Notes under the pieces: model-generated | The model's input: the letters and a program-made list of their open reading frames with translations, nothing else | Told to the model about the DNA's origin: nothing | Database searches by the model: none | Translations under genes and position numbers: made by a program | Shown: positions 45,185-55,045 of the stretch, piece by piece | How the letters are laid out: every line of letters begins with the position of its first letter | How positions within the stretch are numbered: the stretch's first letter is position 1 | Assembly: GCF_900112395.1 (NCBI RefSeq) | Contig: NZ_FOLN01000001.1 | Coordinates: 682,001-746,000, forward strand | Direction of reading: 5' to 3' | Source: Algibacter lectus | GTDB taxonomy: Bacteria; Bacteroidota; Bacteroidia; Flavobacteriales; Flavobacteriaceae | Length of the DNA: 64,000 nt

Positions 45185-46699
45185 TTAGGTTAATAAATCT
45201 TTTACAACATGACCATGAACATCTGTTAATCGATATCGGCGCCCTTGATGTTTAAAGGTTAAACGCTCGTGATCTACACCAACTAGATGCATTAGTGTTG
45301 CATGAAAATCATGTACATGTAAAGGATCCTTTATCACATTGTAACTAAAATCGTCTGTTTCCCCATAAGAAAACCCGGGCTTAACACCTGCTCCAGCCAT
45401 CCACATTGTAAATGCTTTTGGATGATGATCTCTTCCGTGATTTTCCTTTGTTAATTGACCTTGAGAATAAACCGTTCTTCCAAATTCGCCTCCCCAAATT
45501 ACAAGGGTATCATCTAGCATACCACGTTGCTTTAAATCTTTTATTAAAGCTGCTGTACCTTGATCTGTTTTTTTACATTGATGCTTTAAGCCACCTGGAC
45601 AGTTATTATGCTGGTCCCACCCTTGGTGATATAATTGAACAAATTTCACTCCTTTTTCTAATAGTTTTCTCGCCATTAAACAGTTTGCAGCATAGGTTCC
45701 AGGGTCTCTACTATCTTTACCGTATAATTCAAAAATATGATCTGGCTCATCAGATAAATCGGCTACTTCCGGAACAGAAGTTTGCATTTTAAATGCCATT
45801 TCGTACTGAGACATTCTTGCCTGAATTTCAGGATCTCCGTAAGCATCATTTTGAATATCATTTAAACCTCCTAAATAATCCAACATGTGTCTTCTATCGT
45901 TACCATCGTAATTTTCAGGATCGCTTAAATACAATACCGGATCTTTACCAGATCTAAATTGTACACCTTGATGTTCTGTTGGTAAAAAACCATTACCCCA
46001 CAAACTCGATTTTAGAGGTTGCCCTTTTCCATTTTTTGAAACTAATGTTATAAACGTTGGAAGGTTTTCATTATCGGATCCTAAACCATAGCTTAACCAA
46101 GAACCAATTGATGGTCTACCTGGTAATTGATGCCCAGTTTGCATAAAGGTTATAGCCGGTGTGTGGTTAATTTGATCGGTTTGCATGCCTTTCATAAAAC
46201 ATAAATCGTCAACAACTTCAGATAAATAAGGCATGGCATCACTTACCCACGCTTTAGATTTTCCGTATTGTTTAAAATTGAATGTAGACGGCGCAATTGG
46301 CAAGGTACTTTGGCTGCCACTCATCCCTGTTAAACGTTGCCCGCCAATAATAGACTCTGGCAATTCTTTACCAAACATATCGACCAACTTTGGTTTATAA
46401 TCGAATAAATCCATTTGCGAAGGTCCACCACTTTGAAATAAGTAAATTATACGTTTTGCTTTAGGGAGATGGTGTGGTAAGCCCAGTCTGTTTTTATTGT
46501 AGTTCTCTAGAATTATATCTTCCTTAGTTTTGCTGCCTGTAGCACCAAACATTTTTTCTGCCCCAAGTAAGCTACTTAGCGCTATGGCACCTAGACCTAA
46601 AGAGGTTTTCTTTAAAAAATGTCTTCGGTCTATTTGCCGTTCAATTTTTTGTAAATCTCTATTGTTAGATGTTAGTTTATTGTGGTGATCGTTACACAT
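45185..46699 (-). CDS. DUF1501 protein, Tat-exported, alkaline-phosphatase superfamily fold
   Basis: A 504-residue protein with the DUF1501 start MCNDHHNKL and a Tat motif DRRHFLKKT followed by a hydrophobic segment. Conserved DUF1501 segments are LFQSGGPSQMDLFDYKP, HQGWDQHNNCPGG and WGGEFGRTVYSQG. The fold is related to alkaline phosphatase and sulfatase, but there is no CxPSR or CxAxR site, so it is not a formylglycine sulfatase. It is nearly always encoded beside a DUF1549/DUF1553 cytochrome protein, here 31 bp upstream. The family is abundant in Planctomycetota and Verrucomicrobiota and has no well-established biochemical activity. Confidence 0.92.
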   Translation of the reverse strand: MCNDHHNKLTSNNRDLQKIERQIDRRHFLKKTSLGLGAIALSSLLGAEKMFGATGSKTKEDIILENYNKNRLGLPHHLPKAKRIIYLFQSGGPSQMDLFDYKPKLVDMFGKELPESIIGGQRLTGMSGSQSTLPIAPSTFNFKQYGKSKAWVSDAMPYLSEVVDDLCFMKGMQTDQINHTPAITFMQTGHQLPGRPSIGSWLSYGLGSDNENLPTFITLVSKNGKGQPLKSSLWGNGFLPTEHQGVQFRSGKDPVLYLSDPENYDGNDRRHMLDYLGGLNDIQNDAYGDPEIQARMSQYEMAFKMQTSVPEVADLSDEPDHIFELYGKDSRDPGTYAANCLMARKLLEKGVKFVQLYHQGWDQHNNCPGGLKHQCKKTDQGTAALIKDLKQRGMLDDTLVIWGGEFGRTVYSQGQLTKENHGRDHHPKAFTMWMAGAGVKPGFSYGETDDFSYNVIKDPLHVHDFHATLMHLVGVDHERLTFKHQGRRYRLTDVHGHVVKDLLT

Positions 46700-46730
46700 A
46701 ATGTCTTTTCTTTATTTAGAGTTTAGCTTT

Positions 46731-49700
46731 TTATCTTTTGGTTATGCTAGCATCAGCATTCATAATAGTACTTGCTACAACCGCATTTGCCGCAATAAGG
46801 GCTTTATTATCTGTTTCAGCGATTTCAAAAGCACCAGTTTGGAGCCATCCTTTTGCCTTCTCTAGATTAGCATCAAATTTTTTAAATTCCTCTTTTTGCA
46901 AAGCAGTTAATAAATCTAATTCTTCATTGCTGATCTGGCGTCCCGTTAACCTCTTAAAAGCACTGGTAATTCCCGTTTTTAAATCATCGGCTTCTGTAAT
47001 TTGTTTTCCTAAAACTCTAGAAGCTTCTATGTAAGTAGGATCGTTTAAAATTACCAAAGCTTGAAGTGGTGTATTTGTTTTTTGCCTACGAGTAGTACAC
47101 AAATCTCTTGTTGGTGCATCGAAAATTGAAATTGTTGGGTTTGGTACGGTACGCTTCCAAATAGTATACATACTTCGCCTATACAAACCTTCTTCTCCAT
47201 CTTGCACATAAGTATCACCGTTTACTTTCCATAAACCTTTTGGTTGGTATGGCCTTACGCTTTCCCCTCCTATTTTGGTGTTTAATAAACCTGAAGCATA
47301 TAAGGCATTATCACGAAGCATTTCTCCAGATAATCTGGTTGATGGGCCTCGTGCTAACCATTTATTTTCTCCATCTACAGCTAAAAGTGCTTCAGTAATA
47401 ACAGAGCTTTGTTGATAGGTGCTAGACATCATTATGGTTTTATGCAAAGCTTTTACATCCCAACCCGATTCAATAAATTGAATAGCCAACCAATCTAATA
47501 ATGCTGGGTGACTTGGTAACTCACCTTGGTTTCCAAAATCTTCTGACGTTTTTACAAGTCCTCTACCAAAGATATTTTGCCAATATCTGTTTACTGTTAC
47601 TCGAGCTGTTAACGGATTATCTTTATGCGTAATCCATTTTGCAAGCCCCAATCTATTTTTAGGCATATCTTCCGTCATAGGAAATATATCTTCGGGAGCA
47701 TTTGGAAAAACACTATCCGTAGGAGAATCATAATTACCTCTATCTAGAATATAAGTTTGTCTATTAAGCTTACTCTCCTTCATCACCATAATTTGCTTAA
47801 TAGGATCTATACTATCTGCTAACACCAAACGCTTTTGTTCTAAATCTTTAAGCGCAGAACTATAAGCTTCAGAATTATTAGCTAAATAATACTCAGCTAA
47901 TTTTTCTTTTTCAGTTTCATTTAAATCCGCTAATTCCTTTTGCTTAATTTTATCTAAATTATCAGGGTTTGCAATTTGTAAAACTTCAATTTCTGTTAAT
48001 TCTTTATTGAATACCATAAGGTCATCAATAGTAGCATCTTTAATTCCTTTTCCTCTCCAAACTGCTCCAATACGTAAACCAGGTTCTAGACGCGGACTAT
48101 CCTTACCATATAATCTTAAGCCATGAAAAACAATGTCTTTATATAAATTATCAAACACAGTTTTAGTTTGTAATTTTTCACCATCCATAAATATAGACAC
48201 GCCATTTGCTTTACTAGAACCATCATAAGTCATGGTTAATTGCACCCATTTTTCTTTTGGCACATCGTTAAGCGACTCTACAACAATAGCATTATCTGGA
48301 TATACATGCGCTAATAAGGCTTCTATTTTATTATCCTTAATTTTTAAGTGATACCCTCTAAAACTATGCAGTTCCGGACTATTCATTTTATGAAAAATCA
48401 CGCCTGTTTCTAAGTCTTTAGGAATGTAAACCTGAATGCCAATACTAAAAGGTTGACTTCTTTGGAAAATACCAATGTTATCTAAATCCAACCAAGTATC
48501 ACCATTCATAAAAAGACCTTTACCACTTGCTCCTTTTTTATAAATAGCCTTTTCGTTATCAACAAATTGCTGACGCATTCTTATTTTATTCTGCCCATTA
48601 CCACCTGCTAAATTGATAAGTTTTTCATTATCAAAATTAAATGCAGCAACTAAGCCATTAGGTTGCTTTTTTGATGGTATTTTTTTGAATTGATTACTAG
48701 CAATCCATTTTTCGGCTTTAGGCTTTTCTTTACTAGTTGTTGTTTTTACTTTTTCTTCGGAATCGTCTACTAAAGTTTCTAAGTAGGCTAAAACCTCTTC
48801 TTGTTCTCTAGTAGGAAGCATCATTGCAGGCACTGGTGTTGCCAAATCCCACGGAATTAATCCCGTTTCGTCTACATTATTGAAAAAACTGTACATTTCG
48901 AAGTAGTTTTTCTGAGAAATCGGGTCGTATTTATGGTCATGACATTTAGCACAAGCATAAGATAAACCTAACAAACCTTGACTAACAGTTGCGGTTCTAT
49001 CTGCTACATATTCCGATCTAAACTCTTCATCAATAATACCTCCTTCAAGATTTTGAGGGTGTAATCTATTAAATGTTGTTGCTAATTTTTGCTCTCGTGT
49101 CGCATTTTCGAACATATCGCCTGCTAATTGCCAGGTAACAAACTCATCATAAGGCATGTTTTTATTAAAAGCTTCAATAACCCAATCTCTCCAAGGCGAA
49201 GTATCTCGATATCTATCATTACTATACCCATGTGTATCTGCGTAACGCGAAAGATCCATCCAATCCAAAGTCATGTGTTCACCATAATGAGGCGATGCTA
49301 AAAGACGGTCTATTTGTTTCTCAAAAGCATTTGGCGATGTATCTTTTACAAAAGCATCTAATTCTTCTAAAGTTGGAGGTAACCCAGTTAAATCGAAAGA
49401 AGCACGACGTAATAAAATTTCTTTATCCGCTTTTTCTGAAGGTGATAATTTTAAGTTCTCTAATTGCTTAACAACAAAATTATCAATGGTATTTGAAACA
49501 AATTCAGTTTGCTTTACCTTAGGTATTTCTGGTTTTTCGGGTTTTAAAAAGGCCCAATGTTCTTTATACTCTGCTCCTTCTTCAATCCATTTAATAAGAA
49601 CTGCTTTTTCATAATTGGTTAAAGTAAGATGAGATCCGGGCTCGGGCATAATTAAATCTGGATCATCCGAAATAATACGATGAAAAAATTCACTTTTTTC

Positions 49701-49985
49701 TAAATCCCCTGGTGTAATAGCTACTTTACCTGGCGATTCTGGCAACTCGGCATAGGCTACATCTGCTGTATGCAATTGTAAACCACCTTTAATATTACCT
49801 GCATCTGGCCCATGGCACAAATAACATTTATCCGACAAAATAGGTTTAACATGCTGATTAAAATCTATGCTTTTTGGTAGCTCTTTATAAGCTACATAAA
49901 CAGCTTCTGGCAAATCTGGTCCGCCACACGAAAACATAAATAACACCCCTAGAATCAGGGTGTAAAAACTCATACCTTTGAACAT
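46731..49985 (-). CDS. Planctomycete-type cytochrome protein: PSCyt1-DUF1549-LamG-DUF1553 lipoprotein
   Basis: A 1084-residue protein. I choose ATG 49985, giving MFKGMSFYTLILGVLF and a lipobox at Cys20; an ATG at 50075 adds 30 residues with no export signal. A heme c site C54-Y-L-C-H58 lies in a PSCyt1 domain. DUF1549 follows (~150-370, with LLRRASFDLTGLPP), then a LamG/concanavalin-like domain (~470-680) and DUF1553 (~790-1050, ending past TRRQKTNTPLQALVILNDP). This architecture is typical of Planctomycetota and Verrucomicrobiota. It heads the five-gene redox-GH29 operon, divergent from the AraC gene. The LamG domain may hold it on polysaccharide. Activity unknown. Confidence 0.9.
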   Translation of the reverse strand: MFKGMSFYTLILGVLFMFSCGGPDLPEAVYVAYKELPKSIDFNQHVKPILSDKCYLCHGPDAGNIKGGLQLHTADVAYAELPESPGKVAITPGDLEKSEFFHRIISDDPDLIMPEPGSHLTLTNYEKAVLIKWIEEGAEYKEHWAFLKPEKPEIPKVKQTEFVSNTIDNFVVKQLENLKLSPSEKADKEILLRRASFDLTGLPPTLEELDAFVKDTSPNAFEKQIDRLLASPHYGEHMTLDWMDLSRYADTHGYSNDRYRDTSPWRDWVIEAFNKNMPYDEFVTWQLAGDMFENATREQKLATTFNRLHPQNLEGGIIDEEFRSEYVADRTATVSQGLLGLSYACAKCHDHKYDPISQKNYFEMYSFFNNVDETGLIPWDLATPVPAMMLPTREQEEVLAYLETLVDDSEEKVKTTTSKEKPKAEKWIASNQFKKIPSKKQPNGLVAAFNFDNEKLINLAGGNGQNKIRMRQQFVDNEKAIYKKGASGKGLFMNGDTWLDLDNIGIFQRSQPFSIGIQVYIPKDLETGVIFHKMNSPELHSFRGYHLKIKDNKIEALLAHVYPDNAIVVESLNDVPKEKWVQLTMTYDGSSKANGVSIFMDGEKLQTKTVFDNLYKDIVFHGLRLYGKDSPRLEPGLRIGAVWRGKGIKDATIDDLMVFNKELTEIEVLQIANPDNLDKIKQKELADLNETEKEKLAEYYLANNSEAYSSALKDLEQKRLVLADSIDPIKQIMVMKESKLNRQTYILDRGNYDSPTDSVFPNAPEDIFPMTEDMPKNRLGLAKWITHKDNPLTARVTVNRYWQNIFGRGLVKTSEDFGNQGELPSHPALLDWLAIQFIESGWDVKALHKTIMMSSTYQQSSVITEALLAVDGENKWLARGPSTRLSGEMLRDNALYASGLLNTKIGGESVRPYQPKGLWKVNGDTYVQDGEEGLYRRSMYTIWKRTVPNPTISIFDAPTRDLCTTRRQKTNTPLQALVILNDPTYIEASRVLGKQITEADDLKTGITSAFKRLTGRQISNEELDLLTALQKEEFKKFDANLEKAKGWLQTGAFEIAETDNKALIAANAVVASTIMNADASITKR

Positions 49986-50008
49986 AAAATTATAGTTAGT
50001 TGATCTTT

Positions 50009-50016
50009 CAAAGATA
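50009..50016 (-). promoter_or_regulatory. Possible -7 box for the DUF1553-DUF1501-GH29 operon
   Basis: Minus strand TATCTTTG matches TAnnTTTG, 24 bp before the chosen start at 49985. If real it supports that start over 50075, because the 50075 codon would lie upstream of transcription. No -33 TTG is present at normal spacing. Confidence 0.35.
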
Positions 50017-50110
50017 ATTTTTACAATTCCGTTAAAACTGTATAAATCAGCCCTAAAAATACACATTTCCGACATGTTCAGTTATTGTCAAGTATAAAAC
50101 ACACCTTTTA

Positions 50111-50144
50111 TTTGTAGTTTTATGAGTGAATTGGTGTAATTTTG
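50111..50144 (+). promoter_or_regulatory. Bacteroidota-type promoter for the AraC gene
   Basis: TTTG (50111-50114), a 22-bp gap and TAATTTTG (50137-50144) match the -33 TTTG / -7 TAnnTTTG consensus with acceptable spacing. The predicted start of transcription is about 40 bp before the AraC ATG. Confidence 0.6.
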
Positions 50145-50190
50145 AAAACAGTCTCTTTAAAAAAATCAGTAATCAAACTAATCAAAAAAA

Positions 50191-51060
50191 ATGTTAGAAA
50201 TTTTTCAGTCTTTAAGATTAACATTACTTAATACCGGTTATGCCAAATTAAATGCTCTATGGGATTTTGATAACGTGATTAGTCCGTTTACTCGCATGTA
50301 CTATATCACAAAAGGCTCAGCAAAAGTTTACCACAGTAATAAGGTTTTTGATTTAAAACCAAACCATATTTATCTCGTACCAAGTTACACTTATGCTCGA
50401 TATACCTGTGAAGACTACCACGAACAATACTATATAAGTTTTTTAGAAGATATTAGTAACGGACTTTCTATATATGGAATAAAAGATTTTGAATATGAAA
50501 TTGAAGCAGATCAAAACTGTCTTTACTATTTTCAGCGGCTCGTAGAATTAAATAATAACAGAAAAATAAAAAACAGTAACCCAAAAACATACGACAATCG
50601 ACCAACTTTGCAAGATTTTATTAAGCAAAACGATACGTTAAACGCCAAAGAGTTACTGGAAACCCAAGGGATTTTGACCACTTTGTTATCCAAATTTATA
50701 ACCAACCACAAAATCAATAAAGACCACGTTACCCCAAATAAAGCTATATACCTAATACAGAACTATATTAATGAAAATCTACATGCACCAATAACTATAG
50801 ACGAATTGGCTAACAAGTGCCATTATAGTACAGATTATTTCTCAAGACTTTTCTATAAAACTCATGGCATTAGACCTAATAAATATATACAATCCAAAAG
50901 GATAGAACGCGCGCAATTACTGTTATTAACCACAACTAGTTCTCTTAAAGAAATTGCTCAAAAAGTAGGATTTGAAAACTTAGCATACTTTTCTAGAACC
51001 TTTAAAAAACATACTAAAAAAACACCCGCTGCTTTTAGAAAAGAGCAAGTCACCATATAA
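50191..51060 (+). CDS. AraC-family transcriptional regulator
   Basis: A 289-residue cytoplasmic regulator. Residues ~20-100 form a cupin-like sensor (GSAKVYHSNKVFDLKPNHIYLVP). Two helix-turn-helix motifs fill ~190-285: ITIDELANKCHYSTDYFSRLF and the second, SLKEIAQKVGFENLAYFSRTF, with the family ending KKTPAAFRKE. It is the only regulator in the window. It is transcribed divergently from the redox-GH29 operon (49985 leftward) and lies 238 bp before the GH2 gene, so both are probable targets. The ligand is likely a sugar product of the locus, by analogy with other AraC activators. Confidence 0.93.
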   Translation: MLEIFQSLRLTLLNTGYAKLNALWDFDNVISPFTRMYYITKGSAKVYHSNKVFDLKPNHIYLVPSYTYARYTCEDYHEQYYISFLEDISNGLSIYGIKDFEYEIEADQNCLYYFQRLVELNNNRKIKNSNPKTYDNRPTLQDFIKQNDTLNAKELLETQGILTTLLSKFITNHKINKDHVTPNKAIYLIQNYINENLHAPITIDELANKCHYSTDYFSRLFYKTHGIRPNKYIQSKRIERAQLLLLTTTSSLKEIAQKVGFENLAYFSRTFKKHTKKTPAAFRKEQVTI

Positions 51061-51298
51061 TCAATACTATAATTATTCCATTAATCAAATGTGTTATAAA
51101 ACAATACATTTATTATGTATCAACCTAAGTAACAACTTTACTTTTAAATTTTAAAAGTAGCTCTATAAATGCAATATTTAATTTGCTCTAATTAAGTTTT
51201 AAAAATATAAATCTACTAAAAAAAAAACGGCCTTCAATATTGTATTGTTTGGCTTAATGGAATTCAAATAAAAATCACTAAAACCAAATAAACTAAAA

Positions 51299-53866
51299 AT
51301 GAATTTAAAAAATCTAAAACCCATGCTATGCTTTTTTATAAGTATAGCCTTATTTAATTGCAAACCCGCAGAAGACAACAAAATTGTTACAGAACATATT
51401 AAAGATTTTAATTTTGATTGGAAATTTAAATTATCAAACGATAGTATTTCTCTAGCCAGCGATCTAGAATTTAATGATGAAAATTGGAGAACACTAAATT
51501 TACCACATGATTGGGCTGTAGAAAGTAAATTCGATTCTTTATTAGCTAATGATGCCAAAGCAACCGGTTACTTAGCAAGTAAAGGTTATGGTTATTATAG
51601 AAAAACCTTTGATAAACCTTTCAATGAAAACGAAGTTACCTATGTTCTTTTTGATGGGGTTTACAACAATTCTGAAGTTTGGATTAATGGTAAAAAATTA
51701 GGATTCCACCCTTATGGCTACTCTCCTTTTTATTTTAATTTAAGTTCGTATTTAAATAAAAACGGAAAGAACAACGTGCTAACCGTAAAAATTGATCATA
51801 CTAGATATGCCGATAGTCGTTGGTACACAGGTGCTGGTATTTACAGAAATGTACAGCTTGTTACGGCTAACAAAATACACGTTCCGGTTTGGGGAACATT
51901 TGTTACCACACCAGAAGTTTCAACTGAAAAAGCAACAGCACAAATAATAGTTTCAGTAAAAAACGATTTTTCTTCGGAAGAACATGTTGTCGTAAAAACA
52001 AGTATTGTTAATCAAAACAATATAGAAGTTGCCTCGACTAGCAGCAACTTAAGTCTTGCAGCGAATAGTTTAAAAGATATTATTCAAAATATTGAAATAG
52101 CTAATCCATCGTTATGGGATATTGACAACCCGAATCTTTACAAAGCCATAACGACCATTATAAAAGAGGACCAGGATATTAATACTTACGAAACTGATTT
52201 TGGAATTAGAACTATAAAATTTGACACAAATAAAGGCTTCTTTTTAAATAGCCAAAACATGAAAATCAAAGGTGTTTGTTTACACCACGATGCTGGTCTT
52301 GTTGGTACCGCAGTGCCAAAAGGTGTTTGGAAACGCAGACTGCAAATTTTGAAAGATGGAGGTTGTAATGCCATTAGAATTTCGCATAATCCAGCATCAA
52401 CAGAACTTTTAGACCTTTGTGATGAAATGGGCTTTTTAGTTCAAGATGAATTTTTTGATGAATGGGATAACCCAAAAGACAAACGCCTAAACCAAAACGA
52501 ATCTAAAAGCACCGATTATATTACCCGTGGTTATGGTGAGCATTTTCAAAAATGGGCTCATAAAGATCTAGAGGCTGTTATGTTAAGCCATAGAAATCAT
52601 CCTTCTATTTTTCAATGGAGTATTGGAAACGAAATAGAATGGACCTACCCAAGAAATGCAGCGGCTACAGGATTTTTTAACAATATGAACTGGAATGGAA
52701 ACTATTTTTGGGATGAACCTCCATATTCTGTTGAAGAAATTAAGCATCAACTAGAAACCTTACCTAGAGGAAAATATGATATTGGCGAAACAGCGCAAAA
52801 ACTTTCAAAATGGACTAAAGCTCTAGATACAACACGTCCTGTTACAGCAAACTTTATTTTACCTTCTGCTAGCCATTTATCTGGGTATGCCGATGCTTTA
52901 GATGTTATTGGCTATAGTTACAGACGTGTGTTATACGATTATGGTCATAAAAACTACCCAGATAAACCTATAATGGGTACCGAAAATTTAGCACAATACC
53001 ACGAGTGGAAAGCCATTATGGAACGCCCTCATATTTCTGGAACATTTTTATGGACTGGTATAGATTATATGGGTGAAATTAGATCGCCTTGGCCTGTTCG
53101 TGTTCAACCTTCTGGTTTATTAAATACTGCTGGATTCAAAAAAGGATCGTACCATATGATGAAAACATTATGGACTAACGAACCACACCTTTATATTGCT
53201 ACTCAAAACATTGAAAAATCATTAAATAAAATAGATTCTAACGGCAAAATCACTGCTAAAAACCCTGAAAAATGGAAGCATGCACTTTGGGAATGGCAAG
53301 ACGTAAACGAACATTGGAATTATAATACAGACGCAATGATATCTGTAGAAATATATTCTAACTGTGATGAAATAGAATTGTTTTTAAATGAAAAATCTCT
53401 TGGCAAAAAGAAATTATCAGATTTTGAAGACCACATTTACAAATGGGGCGTTCCTTTTGCTGATGGTAATTTAGTTGCAAAAGGCTATAAGGATAGAAAA
53501 GAAATAACTTCTGAAATAATTACAGCAAGAAAGGCAACGCAAATAAAGCTTTCTACAGAAGAAAAATCTATCAACGCCAACAATTATGATGTTTCGCATA
53601 TTATTGTACAATTAACTGATGATAACGGTAACCCTGTTAAAACGGATAACAAAGAAATTACTTATGAAATAAAAGGAAATGCCAAATTATTAGGAATTGA
53701 TAATGGATGGAAAAAGAGTGTTCAAAAATTTCAAACTAACGTGAATACAACCTATAACGGAACCACTTTATTAATTATACAAGCTATGGACAAAGCGGGT
53801 GATGTTGAAGTTATTGCAACATCGGAAGGCTTACCTTCTAGCTCTATAAAAGTAAATATTAAATAA
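51299..53866 (+). CDS. GH2 family beta-galactosidase-like lipoprotein
   Basis: An 855-residue lipoprotein (lipobox Cys21, LFNC). Domain order is sugar-binding jelly roll (~35-190), Ig-like (~200-300), TIM barrel (~305-600), then C-terminal beta domains including a DUF4982-like segment. The acid/base Glu445 lies in [12 protein letters not shown] and the nucleophile Glu562 in [14 protein letters not shown]2 enzymes in agar and porphyran loci remove beta-linked galactose from the non-reducing end after GH117 or sulfatase action. It stands alone on the plus strand after the AraC gene, with a hairpin terminator shared with the convergent T9SS gene. Beta-galactosidase is the best guess. Confidence 0.9.
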   Translation: MNLKNLKPMLCFFISIALFNCKPAEDNKIVTEHIKDFNFDWKFKLSNDSISLASDLEFNDENWRTLNLPHDWAVESKFDSLLANDAKATGYLASKGYGYYRKTFDKPFNENEVTYVLFDGVYNNSEVWINGKKLGFHPYGYSPFYFNLSSYLNKNGKNNVLTVKIDHTRYADSRWYTGAGIYRNVQLVTANKIHVPVWGTFVTTPEVSTEKATAQIIVSVKNDFSSEEHVVVKTSIVNQNNIEVASTSSNLSLAANSLKDIIQNIEIANPSLWDIDNPNLYKAITTIIKEDQDINTYETDFGIRTIKFDTNKGFFLNSQNMKIKGVCLHHDAGLVGTAVPKGVWKRRLQILKDGGCNAIRISHNPASTELLDLCDEMGFLVQDEFFDEWDNPKDKRLNQNESKSTDYITRGYGEHFQKWAHKDLEAVMLSHRNHPSIFQWSIGNEIEWTYPRNAAATGFFNNMNWNGNYFWDEPPYSVEEIKHQLETLPRGKYDIGETAQKLSKWTKALDTTRPVTANFILPSASHLSGYADALDVIGYSYRRVLYDYGHKNYPDKPIMGTENLAQYHEWKAIMERPHISGTFLWTGIDYMGEIRSPWPVRVQPSGLLNTAGFKKGSYHMMKTLWTNEPHLYIATQNIEKSLNKIDSNGKITAKNPEKWKHALWEWQDVNEHWNYNTDAMISVEIYSNCDEIELFLNEKSLGKKKLSDFEDHIYKWGVPFADGNLVAKGYKDRKEITSEIITARKATQIKLSTEEKSINANNYDVSHIIVQLTDDNGNPVKTDNKEITYEIKGNAKLLGIDNGWKKSVQKFQTNVNTTYNGTTLLIIQAMDKAGDVEVIATSEGLPSSSIKVNIK

Positions 53867-53895
53867 GCTTTTCAACTTATTAATTACATTAGAAT

Positions 53896-53947
53896 TAGTC
53901 ACAAAAAAAAACGAAAATCAAGTTGATTTTCGTTTTTTTTGTGACTA
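53896..53947. terminator. Long bidirectional hairpin terminator
   Basis: An almost perfect ~25-bp stem (TAGTCAC, a run of A, CGAAAATCA and the complement) with one unpaired A. It lies between the convergent GH2 and T9SS-protein genes and should stop both transcripts. Confidence 0.85.
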
Positions 53948-53956
53948 ATAAAATAT

Positions 53957-54760
53957 TTACTGTTTAACTATTCTTTTAGTAACGCTTCCTACATCGGTAT
54001 TTAATTTTAGAAAGTAAACCCCGCTTTTAAAATTTGTTAAATCAGTAGAAGCACCAACCAAAGCACCAACTACGTTATAAACCTCTACAGTTTTAATAGT
54101 AACACCTGGGCTTACAATATTTAATTCACCTCTTGTAGGGTTTGGGTAAACTGCAAGCTGATTTATTGCTTCCGTTTTTGCTGTGCTTAAAGTAACATTG
54201 GTATTTTGCTGAATATCATCAATGTAAAACACATCACCATCATAAGTTCCTGTAGCATTAAGTTTAATATCTAATCTAGATAGATATCCTGGCTCAGCTC
54301 CAGCAGCTGTAGAACCATCTGATTCTCTTAAAGCGTCTTCAAAATTAAATTCAACCTCATACCAAGTATTTGCAGTTAAACCAGAAAGAGAAACTGTATT
54401 TGTTAAATACCTAACGCCTCCAAACCATGGTTCTAATTGTATATCTACAGCTGTTTCATTAGCAGATAAAAATTTAAATTTATACCAAGTTCCATCAGTT
54501 GCTCCATAAGTTCCTCCAGGATTATTAATAGCCAACCATCTCCATGCCGGAGCTGTATCTGTTAAAGTAATTTGAAAAGCTGTTGCACTAGAATTTATTC
54601 CTGATGTTGAAGGGTTAGAGGCATTAACAGCAGTGGCTTGTGCTGCCGCACCTCCCCTAACAATTGGAGTTAATGTTCCAGTTTCAAAGTCCATTGCATA
54701 CTGTCCGTAAGCCAAACTCCCCATTATTAAACAAGAAGTTACGAGTAATTTTTTAATCAT
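53957..54760 (-). CDS. Small T9SS-secreted protein with jelly-roll (CBM-like) domain
   Basis: A 267-residue protein with a signal peptide ending AYGQ and one beta-sandwich domain (~22-190, starting MDFETGTLTPI and ending VFYIDDIQQN). A T9SS sorting domain follows (~195-267, LAVYPNPTRGELNI to SVTKRIVKQ). The sandwich resembles the C-terminal domain of the surface proteins at 34428-35990 and 57872-59455 (shared FDFETG start and YxDDxx end). No catalytic residues are recognisable, so it is probably a secreted carbohydrate-binding protein. It has its own upstream region, set off from the GH16 gene by a terminator, and a copy of the ACATATGT motif 78-93 bp before its start. Confidence 0.75.
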   Translation of the reverse strand: MIKKLLVTSCLIMGSLAYGQYAMDFETGTLTPIVRGGAAAQATAVNASNPSTSGINSSATAFQITLTDTAPAWRWLAINNPGGTYGATDGTWYKFKFLSANETAVDIQLEPWFGGVRYLTNTVSLSGLTANTWYEVEFNFEDALRESDGSTAAGAEPGYLSRLDIKLNATGTYDGDVFYIDDIQQNTNVTLSTAKTEAINQLAVYPNPTRGELNIVSPGVTIKTVEVYNVVGALVGASTDLTNFKSGVYFLKLNTDVGSVTKRIVKQ

Positions 54761-54837
54761 AATAAAAGTTATTTAAGTTTATATATTACCAAATCTCTTA
54801 ATTTATAGGAGATTACAGTGGTATATATGTTTTTTAG

Positions 54838-54853
54838 AATAACACATATGTTT
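54838..54853. promoter_or_regulatory. ACATATGT motif upstream of the T9SS gene
   Basis: AATAACACATATGTTT matches 15 of 16 bases of the site at 34320-34335 upstream of the lipoprotein sulfatase. Both lie roughly 50-90 bp before minus-strand genes of the locus. Possible binding site of a shared regulator. Confidence 0.35.
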
Positions 54854-54930
54854 AAACTCTATTAATCTAGAGGCTAAGTAGTTCTATTATTGAACTATCA
54901 TTGGTTTCAGATGTAAAACATCAAAAAAAC

Positions 54931-54964
54931 AAAAAGTCGCCCGAAACAACTCAGACGACTTTTC
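54931..54964 (-). terminator. Hairpin terminator after the HYR-GH16 gene
   Basis: On the minus strand AAAAGTCGTCTG pairs with CGGGCGACTTTT through U-G wobbles, followed by T. It lies 82 bp after the stop of the GH16 gene and ahead of the T9SS gene. Confidence 0.65.
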
Positions 54965-55045
54965 TACTTAAAAAAAACTAACTAAAACTAACTAAATTTA
55001 TACTTAGGAAATATTTTTAAACTTATCTTTTTTACTTTTATATTC

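Noticed and set aside
45412-45792. A 126-codon frame opposite the DUF1501 gene
   Set aside because: Complement of a conserved coding region, low-complexity Leu-rich translation, no independent signals.
45185-46699. DUF1501 protein as a seventh sulfatase
   Set aside because: The fold is related, but there is no CxPSR or CxAxR modification site.
51139-51159. AT-rich palindrome between the AraC and GH2 genes as terminator or operator
   Set aside because: Only A/T pairs apart from one G-C, loop too small and no T tract; symmetry of this kind is expected by chance in such DNA.
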